Shown here one piece after another: positions 1-11,790 of a stretch of 37,115 bases of DNA. The first letter of the stretch is position 1. Each line of letters begins with the position of its first letter. Below the pieces are notes generated by a model. It was not told the origin of the DNA and searched no databases. It was given only the letters and a program-made list of their open reading frames with translations. The position numbers and the translations under genes are program-made. The stretch comes from Anaerolineales bacterium. Its GTDB lineage: Bacteria > Chloroflexota > Anaerolineae > Anaerolineales > JABWBV01. Where the stretch lies: NCBI GenBank assembly GCA_013359445.1, contig JABWBV010000004.1, positions 1 to 37,115 of the forward strand, written 5' to 3'.

Positions 1-993
1 CCCACGCCTGCCCCCACGCTCGAACCCTCCTCCACCCCCGAGACCCCTCTCGCGGCCACCGAATCCCTCCCCAATACCCCACCCTCGAAGAATTCCTGGC
101 CGATCTACACCCTCGCCACCGACCTGCCCGAATCCCCCGCCGAAGTTCGTTTATACATGCAAGCCTACCCCGCGGGCCTGCCCTCCGAAACCCGCCTCGC
201 CGAAATCATGGCGCAACTCCAAATTACAGGCCCAGTGTCCACCGCCACTACGGAAGGCGGCGATCAGGAACTTACGGTTACGGGTGAAACGGGCACTTTC
301 TACCTCCTTTCGGATGACCCCCTTCACTTGCGGATTAGCTCTCTCACGTCCGTCCCGGGAAATTCCGAAATTGTCCTGCCCGTCGAAACACGTATCCAAA
401 AAGCCGAGGCGTTTCTTCAAGAAAGAGGCTTGTTGGATTTCCCCTATTTGATCGAACCCCCGCTCCTTTCTCGGGATCGAAACCGGGCCGTCCGCGTCGT
501 GCCACTCGTGGATGGATATCAGGTCTACGACTATGATGCTTTAAATGGGCGGCTTCTTGTGTGGTTCAATGCGGAGGGCGAGATTTCAGTTGTTTTTTGG
601 CGTCCGCTCAAACTCATTCCGAGCGACCCGATTCTGATCGTTCCAGTGGAGACAGCTTGGGCACAGTTGGTGGAAGGGAAACGTCTCAATATAGATGCGC
701 TAGGGCAGTGTTGGCTTGCCACCGTATTTGATCCGGCTGAGCTAAATGGCGTAGCTGGCACGTTCGAGCCTCAGAGTTGTTATTCCACGACAACAAGCCC
801 TGGATTTGACGCGGCAACAATCACCGATGTCAAACTGGTTTATTTAGCGGGGGACTTAAGCATGGGGATGTCTCCCTTTGCCTTTCCCGCCGACTCCCCC
901 GCACGCCTCGTTTACCCGATGTGGCAATTTACAGGCACCACCTCTGACCACCGCGATGTGGTCATCCTTTGGCCCGCGATGGTGGAACCCTGA
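1..993 (+). CDS. C-terminal part of a protein of unknown function with a Thr/Pro-rich N-terminal stretch (5' end outside window)
   Basis: The frame is open from base 1, so the gene begins upstream; the first ATG at 157 is probably internal. The first ~40 visible residues are rich in Thr, Pro, Ser and Ala, typical of a linker behind a signal peptide or lipobox, which would lie off the window. The remaining ~280 residues look globular and exported-like, with many aromatic/beta-type stretches, and end at TGA 991-993. I do not recognise a family. A rho-independent terminator follows at once. Codon use resembles the neighbours in the first part and is somewhat less GC-biased between about 500 and 850. 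Partial gene; function unknown. Confidence 0.7.
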   Translation, partial: PTPAPTLEPSSTPETPLAATESLPNTPPSKNSWPIYTLATDLPESPAEVRLYMQAYPAGLPSETRLAEIMAQLQITGPVSTATTEGGDQELTVTGETGTFYLLSDDPLHLRISSLTSVPGNSEIVLPVETRIQKAEAFLQERGLLDFPYLIEPPLLSRDRNRAVRVVPLVDGYQVYDYDALNGRLLVWFNAEGEISVVFWRPLKLIPSDPILIVPVETAWAQLVEGKRLNIDALGQCWLATVFDPAELNGVAGTFEPQSCYSTTTSPGFDAATITDVKLVYLAGDLSMGMSPFAFPADSPARLVYPMWQFTGTTSDHRDVVILWPAMVEP

Positions 994-1029
994 GCCATCC
1001 TCTTCCTGCCCTATTTCGGCATACTCTTA

Positions 1030-1056
1030 AATCCCCTGTAATCCAGGGGATTTTTT
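1030..1056 (+). terminator. Rho-independent terminator after the first gene
   Basis: AATCCCCTG (1030-1038) pairs perfectly with CAGGGGATT (1044-1052) across a 5-nt loop and is followed by TTTT. It lies 37 nt after the TGA of the preceding gene and separates it from the acyl-CoA dehydrogenase locus. Confidence 0.85.
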
Positions 1057-1087
1057 GTCCAAATTGAAATATGTTTCTCATGGCATA

Positions 1088-1145
1088 TGTCCCAATTCAT
1101 TATGGGACAAATTGCACTATTCACATAAATCTAGAGTCCTATAAT
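1088..1145 (+). promoter_or_regulatory. Candidate promoter with an operator-like inverted repeat upstream of the acyl-CoA dehydrogenase
   Basis: TGTCCCA (1088-1094) and TGGGACA (1103-1109) form a 7-bp inverted repeat with an 8-nt centre. A perfect TATAAT lies at 1140-1145, 66 nt before the preferred ATG. No good -35 sits at normal spacing: TTGCAC at 1112-1117 is 22 nt away and TTCACA at 1120-1125 is 14 nt away. A dyad just upstream of a -10 box is the usual position for a TetR- or FadR-like regulator, but no regulator gene is visible. Function is inferred. Confidence 0.4.
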
Positions 1146-1210
1146 TTTGCGTGGACTAATTGCTCCAAAATTCACAAACTTTCTTGCATCAATATCTTTG
1201 GGAGCTACCT

Positions 1211-2840
<1,630 letters not shown>

Positions 2841-2848
<8 letters not shown>

Positions 2849-2947
2849 GGTAGGCAAGGTAGATAAGGTAAATAAAGTAGATAGGGTAAATAATCTACCC
2901 TATTTACCCTATCTACCCTATTTACCCTATCTACTCTATCTACCCTC
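2841..2947. repeat. Inverted array of 6/12-mer repeats (GGTAAATA/GGTAGATA type) between ACAD and synthase
   Basis: The left half (2841-2892) is tandem GTAAATAAGGTAGATA-like units. The right half (2893-2945) is the complementary TACCCTATTTACCC units, so the region folds into one long hairpin. It overlaps the stop codon of the dehydrogenase and ends just before the synthase RBS. The same family recurs at 13345-13450. All frames give VDKVNKVD- or YLPYLPYL-type translations, which are not proteins. Confidence 0.85.
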
Positions 2948-2965
2948 CCCTCCCCGGAGCCTCCC

Positions 2966-5900
2966 ATGCCCCTCTCCCATCCCCCTCGCACCCTCGCCAT
3001 CGTCGGCCTCGGCTGTACCCTGCCCGATGCCCTCGATGTGCCCACTTTTTGGAATAACCTCCTCACCAAGCGTTATTCCATCACTGAAACGCCCACAGAT
3101 CGCTGGAGCATCGCCGACTACTACAACCCCGACCCCCACACGCCCGACAAGACTTACTCGAAAATCGGCGGATGGGTTCGGGGTTTTTCTTTTGATTGGC
3201 GAAGATGGCGGATGCCCCCCAAAGTCGTAGACTCGATGGATCAGGGCCAGCAGTGGGCTGTTTCCATCGCCGCCGACGCCCTCGCGGACTATGGCTACCC
3301 TGACCGCCCGCTCGACACCGAACGCACCGCGGTCATCCTCGGCACCGCGATGGGGGGAGAACTTCATTACGCCACCCACCTGCGGATTTCCTTCCCCGAA
3401 TACGCCAATGCCCTTGCTCAGGTGGACGAATTCTCTCAACTCCCCGCGGGGGTTCGGGAAACGATCCTGGCGAACTGGCACACGCGCTTTACCGCCGACT
3501 ACCCGCCCATCACCGAAGACTCCATGCCGGGGGAACTGCCGAACATCGTCTCCGGGCGGGTGGCGAACATGCTCAACCTGCGCGGCCCGAACTTCATCAC
3601 CGACGCGGCGTGTGCGTCAAGTTTTGCCGCCATTAACGCCGCGTTTGAAATGCTCACCGAAGGCCACGTCGATGCCGTCATCAGCGGCGGGGTAGATCGC
3701 AACATGGGGGTTTCCAGCTTCGTCAAATTCTGCAAAATCGGTGCGCTGAGTGCCACCGGAACCCGCCCGTTTGGTGACGGGGCCGATGGGTTCGTGATGG
3801 GCGAAGGCGCGGCCGCGTTCCTTCTCAAACGCCTGGAAGACGCCGAACGCGATGGGGACAAAATTTACGCCGTCATCCGGGGTGTGGGTGGCGCGAGCGA
3901 CGGGAAAGGCAAAGGCATCACCGCCCCCAACCCGGTCGGGCAACAACTCGCCATCCAACGGGCGTGGGAAAACGCCGGGCTTGACCCCGCCACCGCCACG
4001 CTCGTGGAAGCGCACGGAACTAGCACCCGCGTCGGGGACGTGGTCGAAGTCGAAAGTCTCGCCACTATTTTCGGTGGCGCGGCGAAAGACAGTATCGCGC
4101 TCGGCTCGGTCAAATCCAACATCGGCCATCTCAAGGCCGGAGCGGGCGCGGCAGGACTGCTCAAAACGACCCTCGCCCTCCACCACAAAACCATCCCGCC
4201 CACCCTCAACGCCCGCCCCGCCAACCCCAACATCCATTTCTCCGCCACCCCCTTCCGCCTCGCCCACGAGTGCGAAGAATGGCGTGCAAACAACGGCACC
4301 CCTCGCAGGGCGGGTGTCTCTGCCTACGGTTTTGGCGGCACCAACTTCTATCTCGTCCTCGAAGAACACATCCCCGGTATGCTCACCTCACAATCCAAAA
4401 GTTTTGCGGTCACTCAACCAACCAACCAACAAACCAACCAACAAACAAACAAACCCCTCCGCGGCATCCTCGCCCTATCCGCCCCCACCCCCACCGACCT
4501 GAAAAACACCCTCGACGCCACCCTCGCCCGCGTCGAATCCGGCTGGACCCCGCCCCTCGAACTTCCGTCTCCCGACACCCTCCGCGCCGCCGAACGCCTG
4601 ATCATTGACTTTGGCAGTCACGACGAATTGCTCGACCGCCTGCACAAAGCGCAAAAAGCGATGGGGTTCGAAGCGAACCTCGCCAACCCCGCGGCGTGGA
4701 AAGCGATGGAGGCGCAGGGTCTCTTTCGGGGTTCCGGCCCCAAACCCGGCAAAATCGCCTTCATGTTCCCCGGGCAGGGGAGCCAGTACGCGAACATGGG
4801 ACGCAAACTAGCCGACGCCTCCCCTGCCGTCGCCGAAGTCTTCGCCGAGGCCGACCGGATCATGGAACCGATCCTCGGCAAACCGCTCACCAGCTACCTC
4901 TTCGTGGACGAAAAAGACCCGATGGCGGTGATGAAAGCGGAAATTGACCTCATGCAAACGGAGATCACCCAGCCCGCCATGCTCACCCTCGACATGGCGA
5001 TTTACAAACTGCTGGATCAGTACGGGTTCAAACCCGATGTCGTGATGGGGCACTCGTTGGGGGAATACGCCGCCCTAATCGCCGCCGGAGTCATGCCGTT
5101 TGCCCACGCCTTGGAGGCCACCGCCGCGCGCGGGGCGGAAATGGCCGCGGTGGACGTGCCCGATAAAGGCAAAATGGCCGCCGTCATTGCCCCCTACGAA
5201 GAAGTGGAGGCCGTTCTCAAATCCATTGACGGGTATGTCGTCCCCGCCAACATCAACAGCCATGCCCAATCCGTCATTGGCGGCGAGAGTGCGGCGGTGG
5301 AAAAAGCCTTCGCCGCGTTCCAGGAAAAAGGTTTTCAGGCGATGATGATCCCCGTCAGCCACGCCTTCCACACCCGGATCGTCGCCCCGGCAGGCGTCCC
5401 GCTCCGCAAAGTCCTCGACCGCCTTAGCATCACCGCTCCCCAACTGCCCATCGTCGCCAATCTGACCGGCGAGTTTTACCCCACCACGCCCGAAACGATC
5501 AAAGACTGCCTGCAACAGCAAGTTGCCAGCCCCGTTCAGTGGGTCAAAAGCCTGCACACCCTCTACAACGACGGCGTCCGCGCTTTCCTCGAAGTCGGCC
5601 CCAAACGTGCCCTGCGCGGCTTTGCCAACGATGTCTTCAAAGACAAACCCGGCGTCGTGGCCCTGCTCACCAACCACCCCAAAGGCGGCGAAATCGAAAC
5701 GTTCAATCAAGCCCTGTGCGGTCTGTATGCGGCAGGATATGGGATAACCGAACCCCCGACCGCCTCCCCCGCCCTCGCGGATACTCCTCTGACCGTTCCC
5801 CCCCGCCCCGCCGAACCCGCCCCGGTTTCCGCGGCCCCCGTACCCGTTCCCCCTCCCACCCCCGACATGCAAGCCCTCCTCACTCTCCTCACCCAGGCTC

Positions 5901-8900
5901 TCCAGCCAACCAACCAACCAACGACCCAACCAACTCCCCAACCCTTCGACCGCAACGCCCCGCCCCTCGGCTCCATCATCATCTCCGGCACGGGCCTCGG
6001 CCTCCCCGGCGCAGAAAAACCCCTCATGGACCCGGACAATGCCCTCCGCATTCTGCGCGGCGAACAATTCGTAGACCTGATCCCCGAACGCTTCCGCAAA
6101 CTGATGCTCGCCAAACGCATCACCCGCCTCGTGAAAGACGAACAGGGCAACGGACGGTTTGAGACAATTGATGACGCGGGGGACGTGATCAAACTTGCCG
6201 GACGCCCCGGAGCCTTCGACCTCGCCGAAGAATATGGCGTCCCGCAAAAACTAGTGGACACCCTCGACATCACTACCCAACTGGCGATGGCCGCGGGCCT
6301 CGATGCCCTGCGCGAGGCCGGGATTCCGCTCGTGATGACGTACAAACGCACGACCACCGGCAAATTCCTGCCCGAACGGTGGATGCTCCCTGAGGCCCTG
6401 CGCGACGAAACGGGGGTGATCTTCGCCAGCGCCTTCCCCGGCGGCGACCGTTTTGCCGAAGAATTCAAACGCTACTACACCTGGCAAACCCGCGTCGAAC
6501 TTCTCGAAACCCTCGAAGAAGTCCGCCGCTTTACCGCCGATCCCGGTGCCATCGTTGAACTCAACCGCCGGATCACCACCCTGCGCGAGACGATGGAACG
6601 TGACCCGTACACCTTCGACCGCCGGTTTATCTTCCGCATCCTCTCGATGGGGCACGCCCAATTCGCCGAATATGTGGGGGCACGCGGCCCGAACACTCAG
6701 GTCAACTCCGCCTGTGCCAGCACCACGCAAGCCATCGCCATCGCCGAAGATTGGATTCGCACCGGGCGGGCGCGCCGCGTCCTCGTCATCGCCGCCGATG
6801 ATGTGACGGGCGAGCACTTGCTGGAGTGGGTCGGCGCGGGGTTCCTCGCCCTTGGCGCGGCCGCAACGGATGATGAAGTGGACAAAGCCGCCCTGCCGTT
6901 TGACCGCCGCCGCCACGGGACGCTCCTCGGCATGGGCGCGGCCGCCCTCGTCATCGAGAGTGAAGACGCCGCCCGCGAGCGGGGGATGCGCGGCATCGTC
7001 GAACTGCTGTCCTCCGAAACCCGCAACTCCGCCTTCCACGGTTCCCGCCTGGATGTTGAGCACATTCATCAGGTGCTCAACGACTTGATTACCTCCGCCG
7101 AACGCCGTTTTGGTCTCAACCGGTACGCGATGGCGCAAAATATGGTCTTCATGTCGCACGAAACTTACACCCCCGCGCGGGGTGGCAGTGCCTCGGCGGA
7201 AGTCGTCGCCCTGCGGAACACGTTCGGGCAAGCGGCGTCGGACATCGTCGTCGCCAACACGAAAGGGTTTACCGGCCACCCGATGGGCGTGGGCATCGAG
7301 GACGTGATCGCCATCAAAATTCTCGAACACGGCCTTGTCCCGCCCGTGCCCAATCATCGGGAAGTAGACCCCGATCTCGGCTCGCTCAACCTCAGCCGGG
7401 GCGGACGTTACCCGGTCATTTACGCCCTGCACCTCGCCGCGGGGTTCGGCTCCCAGATTTCCTTCGCCCTCTATCGCCGCATCCCCGGCGCGCTCGACCG
7501 CGTGGATAACAAAACCCAATACCAACACTGGCTCGACGCTCTCAGTGGCTACGATTTCGCCCAAACCGAAGTGGTCAAACGCAACCTCCGCGTGGTGGAC
7601 AAAGGTGCCCCTACCCGTGCCTTTGCGGCAAGTTCCTGGCAATACGGCACCGGCCCGATGGTAAGAGTGTTCAGTGAGCAGTATTCAGTGAGCAGTGGGC
7701 AGTTACCAGTTGTGAGTAGCCAGTATTCAGTAAGGAGTAGCCAGCCCGCTCCGATTCCGGCAAACGCGAAGATTCCCATCGTTCCTCCACCGCCTACCAC
7801 CCTGGAACCCCCAAAAGCTACCGTCGCCCCAGCCCCCGTCGTAGAAACTCCCAAACCCGAACCGGCGAATCAGCAAGTCAGCGAGTCGGCGACTCAGCAA
7901 GTGGCAAGTCAGCAAGTCAGCGAACCAACCAACCAACCGACCGATCAACCGACCCACCAATCCACCGACACCCTCACCTCCCGCGTCCTCGCCATCGTCT
8001 CCGAGCAAACTGGCTACCCGACTGACATCCTCGACCCCGCCCTTGATCTGGAGGCTGATTTGGGCGTAGACACCGTCAAACAAGCCGAAACCTTCGCCGC
8101 TATCCGCGCCGAATTCAACATTCCCCGCAAAGATGATCTGAAACTCCGCGACTACCCCACCCTCGCCCACGTCATCGGCTTCGTCAAAGCCAACACGCCT
8201 CACGAATCACGCATCACAGAAAGTCAGCAAATCGCAAGTCAGCCAACCAACCAACCAACCAACGAACCAACGAACCGACCAACCACCCACTCCCTCGAAT
8301 CCGCCAACCTCTTCCCCCGCCGCGTGCCCACGCCTGTGCTCCGGCCTGCGCTGGGGGTCTGCAAACCGACCGGGGTCAAGCTCGACGGGAACAGCCGAGT
8401 GATTGTCGCAACGGATAATGGTGGGGTGGGCAAAGCGCTCGTCAACCGGCTCGAAAAACTGGGCGTCACCGTCCTTGCCCTCGACCCCACCGCCGACACC
8501 TTCGATGCCCAATTGCAAACCTGCGCTGAATCCCCCGTTCAAGGCGTGTACTGGCTCCCCGCGCTGGACGTGGAACCTGACCTGGCCGAACTCGACCTCC
8601 CCGCGTGGCGCGAACTCAATCGCGTGCGGGTGAAGAATCTGTACACCACCATGCGCGCCCTGTACGAAAGCGTTTCCACGCCCGGAACATTCCTTGTGTC
8701 CGCGACACGGTTGGGTGGTCTGCACGGGTACGGGGATGACGGGGCAACGGCTCCCCTTGGGGGCGCGGTGACCGGGTTCACGAAAGCGTACAAACGCGAA
8801 CGCCCGGACGTCCTCGTCAAAGCGGTAGATTTTGAACCCAAAGCCGCAGGCGGTGGACGCTCCCGCAAAACCGCCCAACCCGCCGATGCCCTGATCGCCG

Positions 8901-10825
8901 AAACCCTCGCCGACCCCGGCATCGTCGAAGTCGGCTACCGCGGCGATGATCGTTTCACCATCACGCTCGAAGAAAGTCCGCTTGACTTAACCAACCAACC
9001 AACGAACCAACTCACCCCCCAATCCGTCTTCCTCGTCACCGGCGCGGCGGGCAGTATCACGTCCGCCATCGTCACCGACCTCGCGGCGGCGTCGGGCGGG
9101 GTGTTTTACCTGCTCGATCTTGTCCCCGAACCCAATCCCGCCGACCCGAAGATTGCACTGTTTCGGAAAGACAAAGCCGAACTCCAACGCGCCCTCATCG
9201 AAGAGATGAAAACTGCTGGAGAACGCCCCATCCCCGCGCAAATCGAAAAGCGCGTGATGGCAGTAGAACGGCTGGAAGCGGCGTTGGCGGCGATGGAAGC
9301 AGTGCGCGCCGCGGGCGGAACTGTCCACTACCACAGCGTCAACCTGCTCGATGGGGCGGCGCTGACCCGTGTCGTGGATGATATCCGCGCGCGGTACGGG
9401 AAGATTGACGTGCTCGTCCACGCGGGCGGGATCGAGATCAGCCGCGCGCTCCCCGACAAAGATCAGGCGCAGTTTGACCTCGTGTTCGATATCAAAGCGG
9501 ATGGGTTTTTTAGCCTGTTGAAAGCGGCGCAAGGAATGCCCATCGGCACGACCGTCGCGTTTAGCTCCGTCGCCGGACGGTTTGGCAATGCCGGGCAGAC
9601 CGACTATGCCGCCGCGAACGATTTGCTTTGTAAGCTGACCAGTAGTTTTCGCCGCACCGGAACCGCCCGGGGCATCGTCATTGACTGGACGGCCTGGGGC
9701 GGGATCGGGATGGCGACGCGGGGGTCTATCCCGACCGTGATGAAAGCGGCAGGGATTGACATGCTCCCGCCCGAATCGGGTATCCCGACCGTGCGCCGTG
9801 AACTATTGTTTGGTAATGGTGAGATCGTCGTTGGGGGCAAGTTGGGGGTGCTGATGGAGGAATGGGACGCGACGGGCGGCGTAGATTTGGAGAAGTTCAA
9901 CGCCTGGATCGCGGAGAAAAAACTGCACATGGTCGGAGCGGTGAAAGCTGTCCGGTTGTACGGCGGATTGGAGGCGGAAACCCCGCTCGATCCGAATACC
10001 CAACCTTTCCTGTACGACCACGCGATGGATGGAACCCCGCTCCTCCCCGGCGTGATGGGGGTGGAAACGTTCGCGGAGTTGGCAACCGCCCTCGCCCCCG
10101 GATATGCGGTCGCCGCCGTGCAACATGTGGATTATCACGCCCCCTTCAAGTTCTACCGCATGGAACCGCAGACGATGTATCTGCGTGCGTCAGCGTACCC
10201 GGCCCCGGACGGGTTGACCGTCCGCGCGGCGATTCTGTCCAAACGGACGCTGGCAACGGGCGAAGTGCAGGAGAAGGTACACTTTACCGGCGAAGTAAAA
10301 CTGCTTCCCCAAATTCCAACAATTGCCACAAGTTCCCCGAACGACCTCACTCCTAAAACCGGACAGGGGAGTATTTCGGCTGACGCCATTTATAAAGTTT
10401 ACTTCCACGGCCCGGCGTATCAAGTGCTGGAGAAGGCGACGGTCGAAGGGGAGAAGGCGAGGGGCTGGTTCCCGGTAGAATTGCCGCCCAACACGGCCCC
10501 GGCGGATGTGGCAGAGGTGATGTCGCCCCGGTTGATCGAGTTGTGTTTCCAAACGGCGGGGGTGTGGCAAATCCAAACGAAAGGGGAGATGGCGTTGCCG
10601 CTTGGGATTGAGATGGTGACACGGTACGCGAAACCCGAACCGGGCACACGCTTATTGGCGGTGGTTCAGAGCTTGGGGGACGCGGAGCGTTTGGGGGGGC
10701 ATGACGACGCTGGAGCGTCGTCAACAGAGAGGTTCAACGCCCAGGTGGTGGACGAGGCCGGGACGGTGTATGTGGATTTGAAGGGGTACCGGACAGTGGT
10801 GTTGCCGGGTTCGGTGAGGTTATAA
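2966..10825 (+). CDS. Iterative-type multidomain polyketide/fatty-acid synthase, KS-AT-KS-ACP-KR-DH
   Basis: This 2619-aa protein has six recognisable domains. KS1 covers ~1-470 (Cys216, His350, His388). AT covers ~595-915 (GQGSQ; GHSLGEY Ser697; HAFH 799-802, the malonyl-type signature). KS2 covers ~990-1520 (Cys1250, His1398, His1438, so the triad is kept, but the family's EAHGTGT motif is replaced by SHETYTP). ACP covers ~1670-1740, resembling PUFA-synthase ACPs but reading [11 protein letters not shown], with Thr1703 at the phosphopantetheine position. A KR structural subdomain plus KR covers ~1790-2310 (VTGAAGSIT, Ser2201, Tyr2214). DH covers ~2340-2619 ([12 protein letters not shown] His2352; FHGPAYQ). 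No ER or thioesterase is seen. Linkers are NQPTNQPT-rich. The nearest known plans are PfaA and enediyne PKSE; the second KS sets it apart. GGAG lies upstream of ATG. Product unknown. Confidence 0.93.
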   Translation: MPLSHPPRTLAIVGLGCTLPDALDVPTFWNNLLTKRYSITETPTDRWSIADYYNPDPHTPDKTYSKIGGWVRGFSFDWRRWRMPPKVVDSMDQGQQWAVSIAADALADYGYPDRPLDTERTAVILGTAMGGELHYATHLRISFPEYANALAQVDEFSQLPAGVRETILANWHTRFTADYPPITEDSMPGELPNIVSGRVANMLNLRGPNFITDAACASSFAAINAAFEMLTEGHVDAVISGGVDRNMGVSSFVKFCKIGALSATGTRPFGDGADGFVMGEGAAAFLLKRLEDAERDGDKIYAVIRGVGGASDGKGKGITAPNPVGQQLAIQRAWENAGLDPATATLVEAHGTSTRVGDVVEVESLATIFGGAAKDSIALGSVKSNIGHLKAGAGAAGLLKTTLALHHKTIPPTLNARPANPNIHFSATPFRLAHECEEWRANNGTPRRAGVSAYGFGGTNFYLVLEEHIPGMLTSQSKSFAVTQPTNQQTNQQTNKPLRGILALSAPTPTDLKNTLDATLARVESGWTPPLELPSPDTLRAAERLIIDFGSHDELLDRLHKAQKAMGFEANLANPAAWKAMEAQGLFRGSGPKPGKIAFMFPGQGSQYANMGRKLADASPAVAEVFAEADRIMEPILGKPLTSYLFVDEKDPMAVMKAEIDLMQTEITQPAMLTLDMAIYKLLDQYGFKPDVVMGHSLGEYAALIAAGVMPFAHALEATAARGAEMAAVDVPDKGKMAAVIAPYEEVEAVLKSIDGYVVPANINSHAQSVIGGESAAVEKAFAAFQEKGFQAMMIPVSHAFHTRIVAPAGVPLRKVLDRLSITAPQLPIVANLTGEFYPTTPETIKDCLQQQVASPVQWVKSLHTLYNDGVRAFLEVGPKRALRGFANDVFKDKPGVVALLTNHPKGGEIETFNQALCGLYAAGYGITEPPTASPALADTPLTVPPRPAEPAPVSAAPVPVPPPTPDMQALLTLLTQALQPTNQPTTQPTPQPFDRNAPPLGSIIISGTGLGLPGAEKPLMDPDNALRILRGEQFVDLIPERFRKLMLAKRITRLVKDEQGNGRFETIDDAGDVIKLAGRPGAFDLAEEYGVPQKLVDTLDITTQLAMAAGLDALREAGIPLVMTYKRTTTGKFLPERWMLPEALRDETGVIFASAFPGGDRFAEEFKRYYTWQTRVELLETLEEVRRFTADPGAIVELNRRITTLRETMERDPYTFDRRFIFRILSMGHAQFAEYVGARGPNTQVNSACASTTQAIAIAEDWIRTGRARRVLVIAADDVTGEHLLEWVGAGFLALGAAATDDEVDKAALPFDRRRHGTLLGMGAAALVIESEDAARERGMRGIVELLSSETRNSAFHGSRLDVEHIHQVLNDLITSAERRFGLNRYAMAQNMVFMSHETYTPARGGSASAEVVALRNTFGQAASDIVVANTKGFTGHPMGVGIEDVIAIKILEHGLVPPVPNHREVDPDLGSLNLSRGGRYPVIYALHLAAGFGSQISFALYRRIPGALDRVDNKTQYQHWLDALSGYDFAQTEVVKRNLRVVDKGAPTRAFAASSWQYGTGPMVRVFSEQYSVSSGQLPVVSSQYSVRSSQPAPIPANAKIPIVPPPPTTLEPPKATVAPAPVVETPKPEPANQQVSESATQQVASQQVSEPTNQPTDQPTHQSTDTLTSRVLAIVSEQTGYPTDILDPALDLEADLGVDTVKQAETFAAIRAEFNIPRKDDLKLRDYPTLAHVIGFVKANTPHESRITESQQIASQPTNQPTNEPTNRPTTHSLESANLFPRRVPTPVLRPALGVCKPTGVKLDGNSRVIVATDNGGVGKALVNRLEKLGVTVLALDPTADTFDAQLQTCAESPVQGVYWLPALDVEPDLAELDLPAWRELNRVRVKNLYTTMRALYESVSTPGTFLVSATRLGGLHGYGDDGATAPLGGAVTGFTKAYKRERPDVLVKAVDFEPKAAGGGRSRKTAQPADALIAETLADPGIVEVGYRGDDRFTITLEESPLDLTNQPTNQLTPQSVFLVTGAAGSITSAIVTDLAAASGGVFYLLDLVPEPNPADPKIALFRKDKAELQRALIEEMKTAGERPIPAQIEKRVMAVERLEAALAAMEAVRAAGGTVHYHSVNLLDGAALTRVVDDIRARYGKIDVLVHAGGIEISRALPDKDQAQFDLVFDIKADGFFSLLKAAQGMPIGTTVAFSSVAGRFGNAGQTDYAAANDLLCKLTSSFRRTGTARGIVIDWTAWGGIGMATRGSIPTVMKAAGIDMLPPESGIPTVRRELLFGNGEIVVGGKLGVLMEEWDATGGVDLEKFNAWIAEKKLHMVGAVKAVRLYGGLEAETPLDPNTQPFLYDHAMDGTPLLPGVMGVETFAELATALAPGYAVAAVQHVDYHAPFKFYRMEPQTMYLRASAYPAPDGLTVRAAILSKRTLATGEVQEKVHFTGEVKLLPQIPTIATSSPNDLTPKTGQGSISADAIYKVYFHGPAYQVLEKATVEGEKARGWFPVELPPNTAPADVAEVMSPRLIELCFQTAGVWQIQTKGEMALPLGIEMVTRYAKPEPGTRLLAVVQSLGDAERLGGHDDAGASSTERFNAQVVDEAGTVYVDLKGYRTVVLPGSVRL
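4419..4459 (+). repeat. AACCAACC-type low-complexity linker repeat, KS1/AT boundary
   Basis: Tandem CAACCAACCAAC units encode a Gln/Asn/Thr/Pro linker after KS1. The same kind of repeat marks the AT/KS2 boundary (~5903-5940), the KS2/ACP boundary (~7922-7965), the ACP/KR boundary (~8236-8290) and a spot before the KR core (~8988-9012). Unit numbers differ between copies, as expected for slippage-prone DNA. Confidence 0.7.
7668..7745 (+). repeat. CAGTGAGCAGT-type short repeat inside the synthase gene
   Basis: Repeated CAGTATTCAGTGAGCAGT-like units encode a Ser/Gln/Val-rich linker behind KS2. This sequence style is normally intergenic. A related copy on the other strand (AGCAGTGAACAGTAAGTAG) forms the last codons and stop of the radical SAM gene ending at 30726. 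A second repeat type, CAGCAAGTCAGCGAGT, follows at about 7868-7922. Confidence 0.65.
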
Positions 10826-10836
10826 CTGTCGAGACC

Positions 10837-10992
10837 GCCAGGGGGCTGGACCCCCTGGCAAACAACGCCCGTTGAAACGGGCTGAGCCGGATTTATCCGG
10901 CGTCGTTTCTTCGCCGGGGGGTTCAACCCCCGGCGAGCCTCTGCGATGAATAGGAATTCATCGCCTGATAAGCAAAACCCGTTGAAACGGCT
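10837..10992. repeat. Cluster of six short stem-loops between synthase and PPTase
   Basis: Successive palindromes: GCCAGGGGG/CCCCCTGGC (10837-10859); GCCCGTTGAAACGGGC (10867-10882); GCCGGATTTATCCGGC (10886-10901); CGCCGGGGG/CCCCCGGCG (10912-10935); GCGATGAAT/ATTCATCGC (10943-10964); and CCGTTGAAACGG (~10979-10990). Stems are 5-9 bp with 2-6 nt loops. There are no spacers of uniform length, so it is not CRISPR. The cluster fills the whole gap and runs past the upstream-most ATG of the PPTase. Confidence 0.85.
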
Positions 10993-10999
10993 TGTGAAT

Positions 11000-11755
11000 A
11001 TGATTTATACCCTCCTCCAATCCTCCGCCGCCCACCCCGACCTCGCCACGGGGCGTGTTCCGTTGGGTTTACTCACCCCGGCGGAGCAGGCGGTTTTCGA
11101 GGGGTTGAAGTCGGACAAACGGCGTCGTGATTGGTTGTTGGGGCGGTGGACGGGGAAACGTCTGGTGCAGGCGCTGGCGGAAGGGTACTTCTGTATCGGG
11201 CACGGTGTCCCATTGGACGCAGTTGAGATTCTTCCTGCCGAGGATGGCGCGCCAACGGCATCACTCCTCACGAATCACGAGTCACGAATCACGCTTTCGA
11301 TCAGCCACTCGCATGAGCACGCGTTTTGCGGATTGGCGGTGGGAGTTCCGTTGGGGGTGGATTTGGAACGGGTGGAGGCACGGTCGGAGGGGTTTGTACG
11401 GGATTATTTTGTCGGGGAGGAGATCGCGCTCGTGGAAGCGGTGCCCCGCGAGAGCCGGGAGGGGGTGGTGACGGCGATTTGGAGTGCGAAAGAATCGGCG
11501 TTGAAGGCGATCCGCCTGGGGTTGTCCGTGGATACGTTCGCGGTGAAGTGTTTGCCCCAGGGGAGCGGAGCCGATTGGTCGCCCGTTCTGATTGAATGGG
11601 ATTTATCGAAGTTGCAACGCGCCGCCCCGGCTTTGACGGGTTGGTGGCGGGTTTGGAAAGAATTTGTTTTGACAGTGGCGATTACAAAAAGTTCCCAGGA
11701 GTTCCCCCCAATTCCGATAAGTTCCGGGGAAATGGGAATTTATGGGAGTTTGTAG
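11000..11755 (+). CDS. Sfp-type 4'-phosphopantetheinyl transferase
   Basis: Transfers phosphopantetheine from CoA to a carrier protein, here presumably the synthase ACP next door. The protein is 251 aa. Motifs are LSISHSHEHAFCG, GVDLERVE (Mg ligands Asp121 and Glu123) and WSAKESALKA (Glu165, Lys164, Lys169), all family hallmarks. An in-frame ATG at 10946 exists, but its codons lie inside the stem-loop cluster, so ATG 11000 is preferred; neither has a strong RBS. A loop of about 8 residues before LSISHS (TNHESRIT) is encoded by a CACGAATCACGAGTCACG repeat. The last ~22 residues come from an AGTTCC-type repeat. The carboxylase follows after 35 nt, so co-transcription is likely. Confidence 0.9.
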   Translation: MIYTLLQSSAAHPDLATGRVPLGLLTPAEQAVFEGLKSDKRRRDWLLGRWTGKRLVQALAEGYFCIGHGVPLDAVEILPAEDGAPTASLLTNHESRITLSISHSHEHAFCGLAVGVPLGVDLERVEARSEGFVRDYFVGEEIALVEAVPRESREGVVTAIWSAKESALKAIRLGLSVDTFAVKCLPQGSGADWSPVLIEWDLSKLQRAAPALTGWWRVWKEFVLTVAITKSSQEFPPIPISSGEMGIYGSL

Positions 11756-11772
11756 GAACTCGTAGGAATTTG
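11689..11772. repeat. Inverted heptad repeat at the PPTase 3' end
   Basis: The left part has AGTTCCC/AGTTCCG/AATTCC units (11689-11727). The right part has the complementary GGGAATTT, GGGAGTTT, GGAACT and GGAATTT units (11733-11772), so the two can pair imperfectly. The repeat supplies the C-terminal tail and the stop codon of the PPTase and ends just before the carboxylase RBS. Confidence 0.6.
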
Positions 11773-11790
11773 AAAACAAGAGGAGTTTTT

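Noticed and set aside
10837-10992. CRISPR-like array of short palindromes
   Set aside because: The palindromes differ from each other, there are no equal-length unique spacers and no cas genes.
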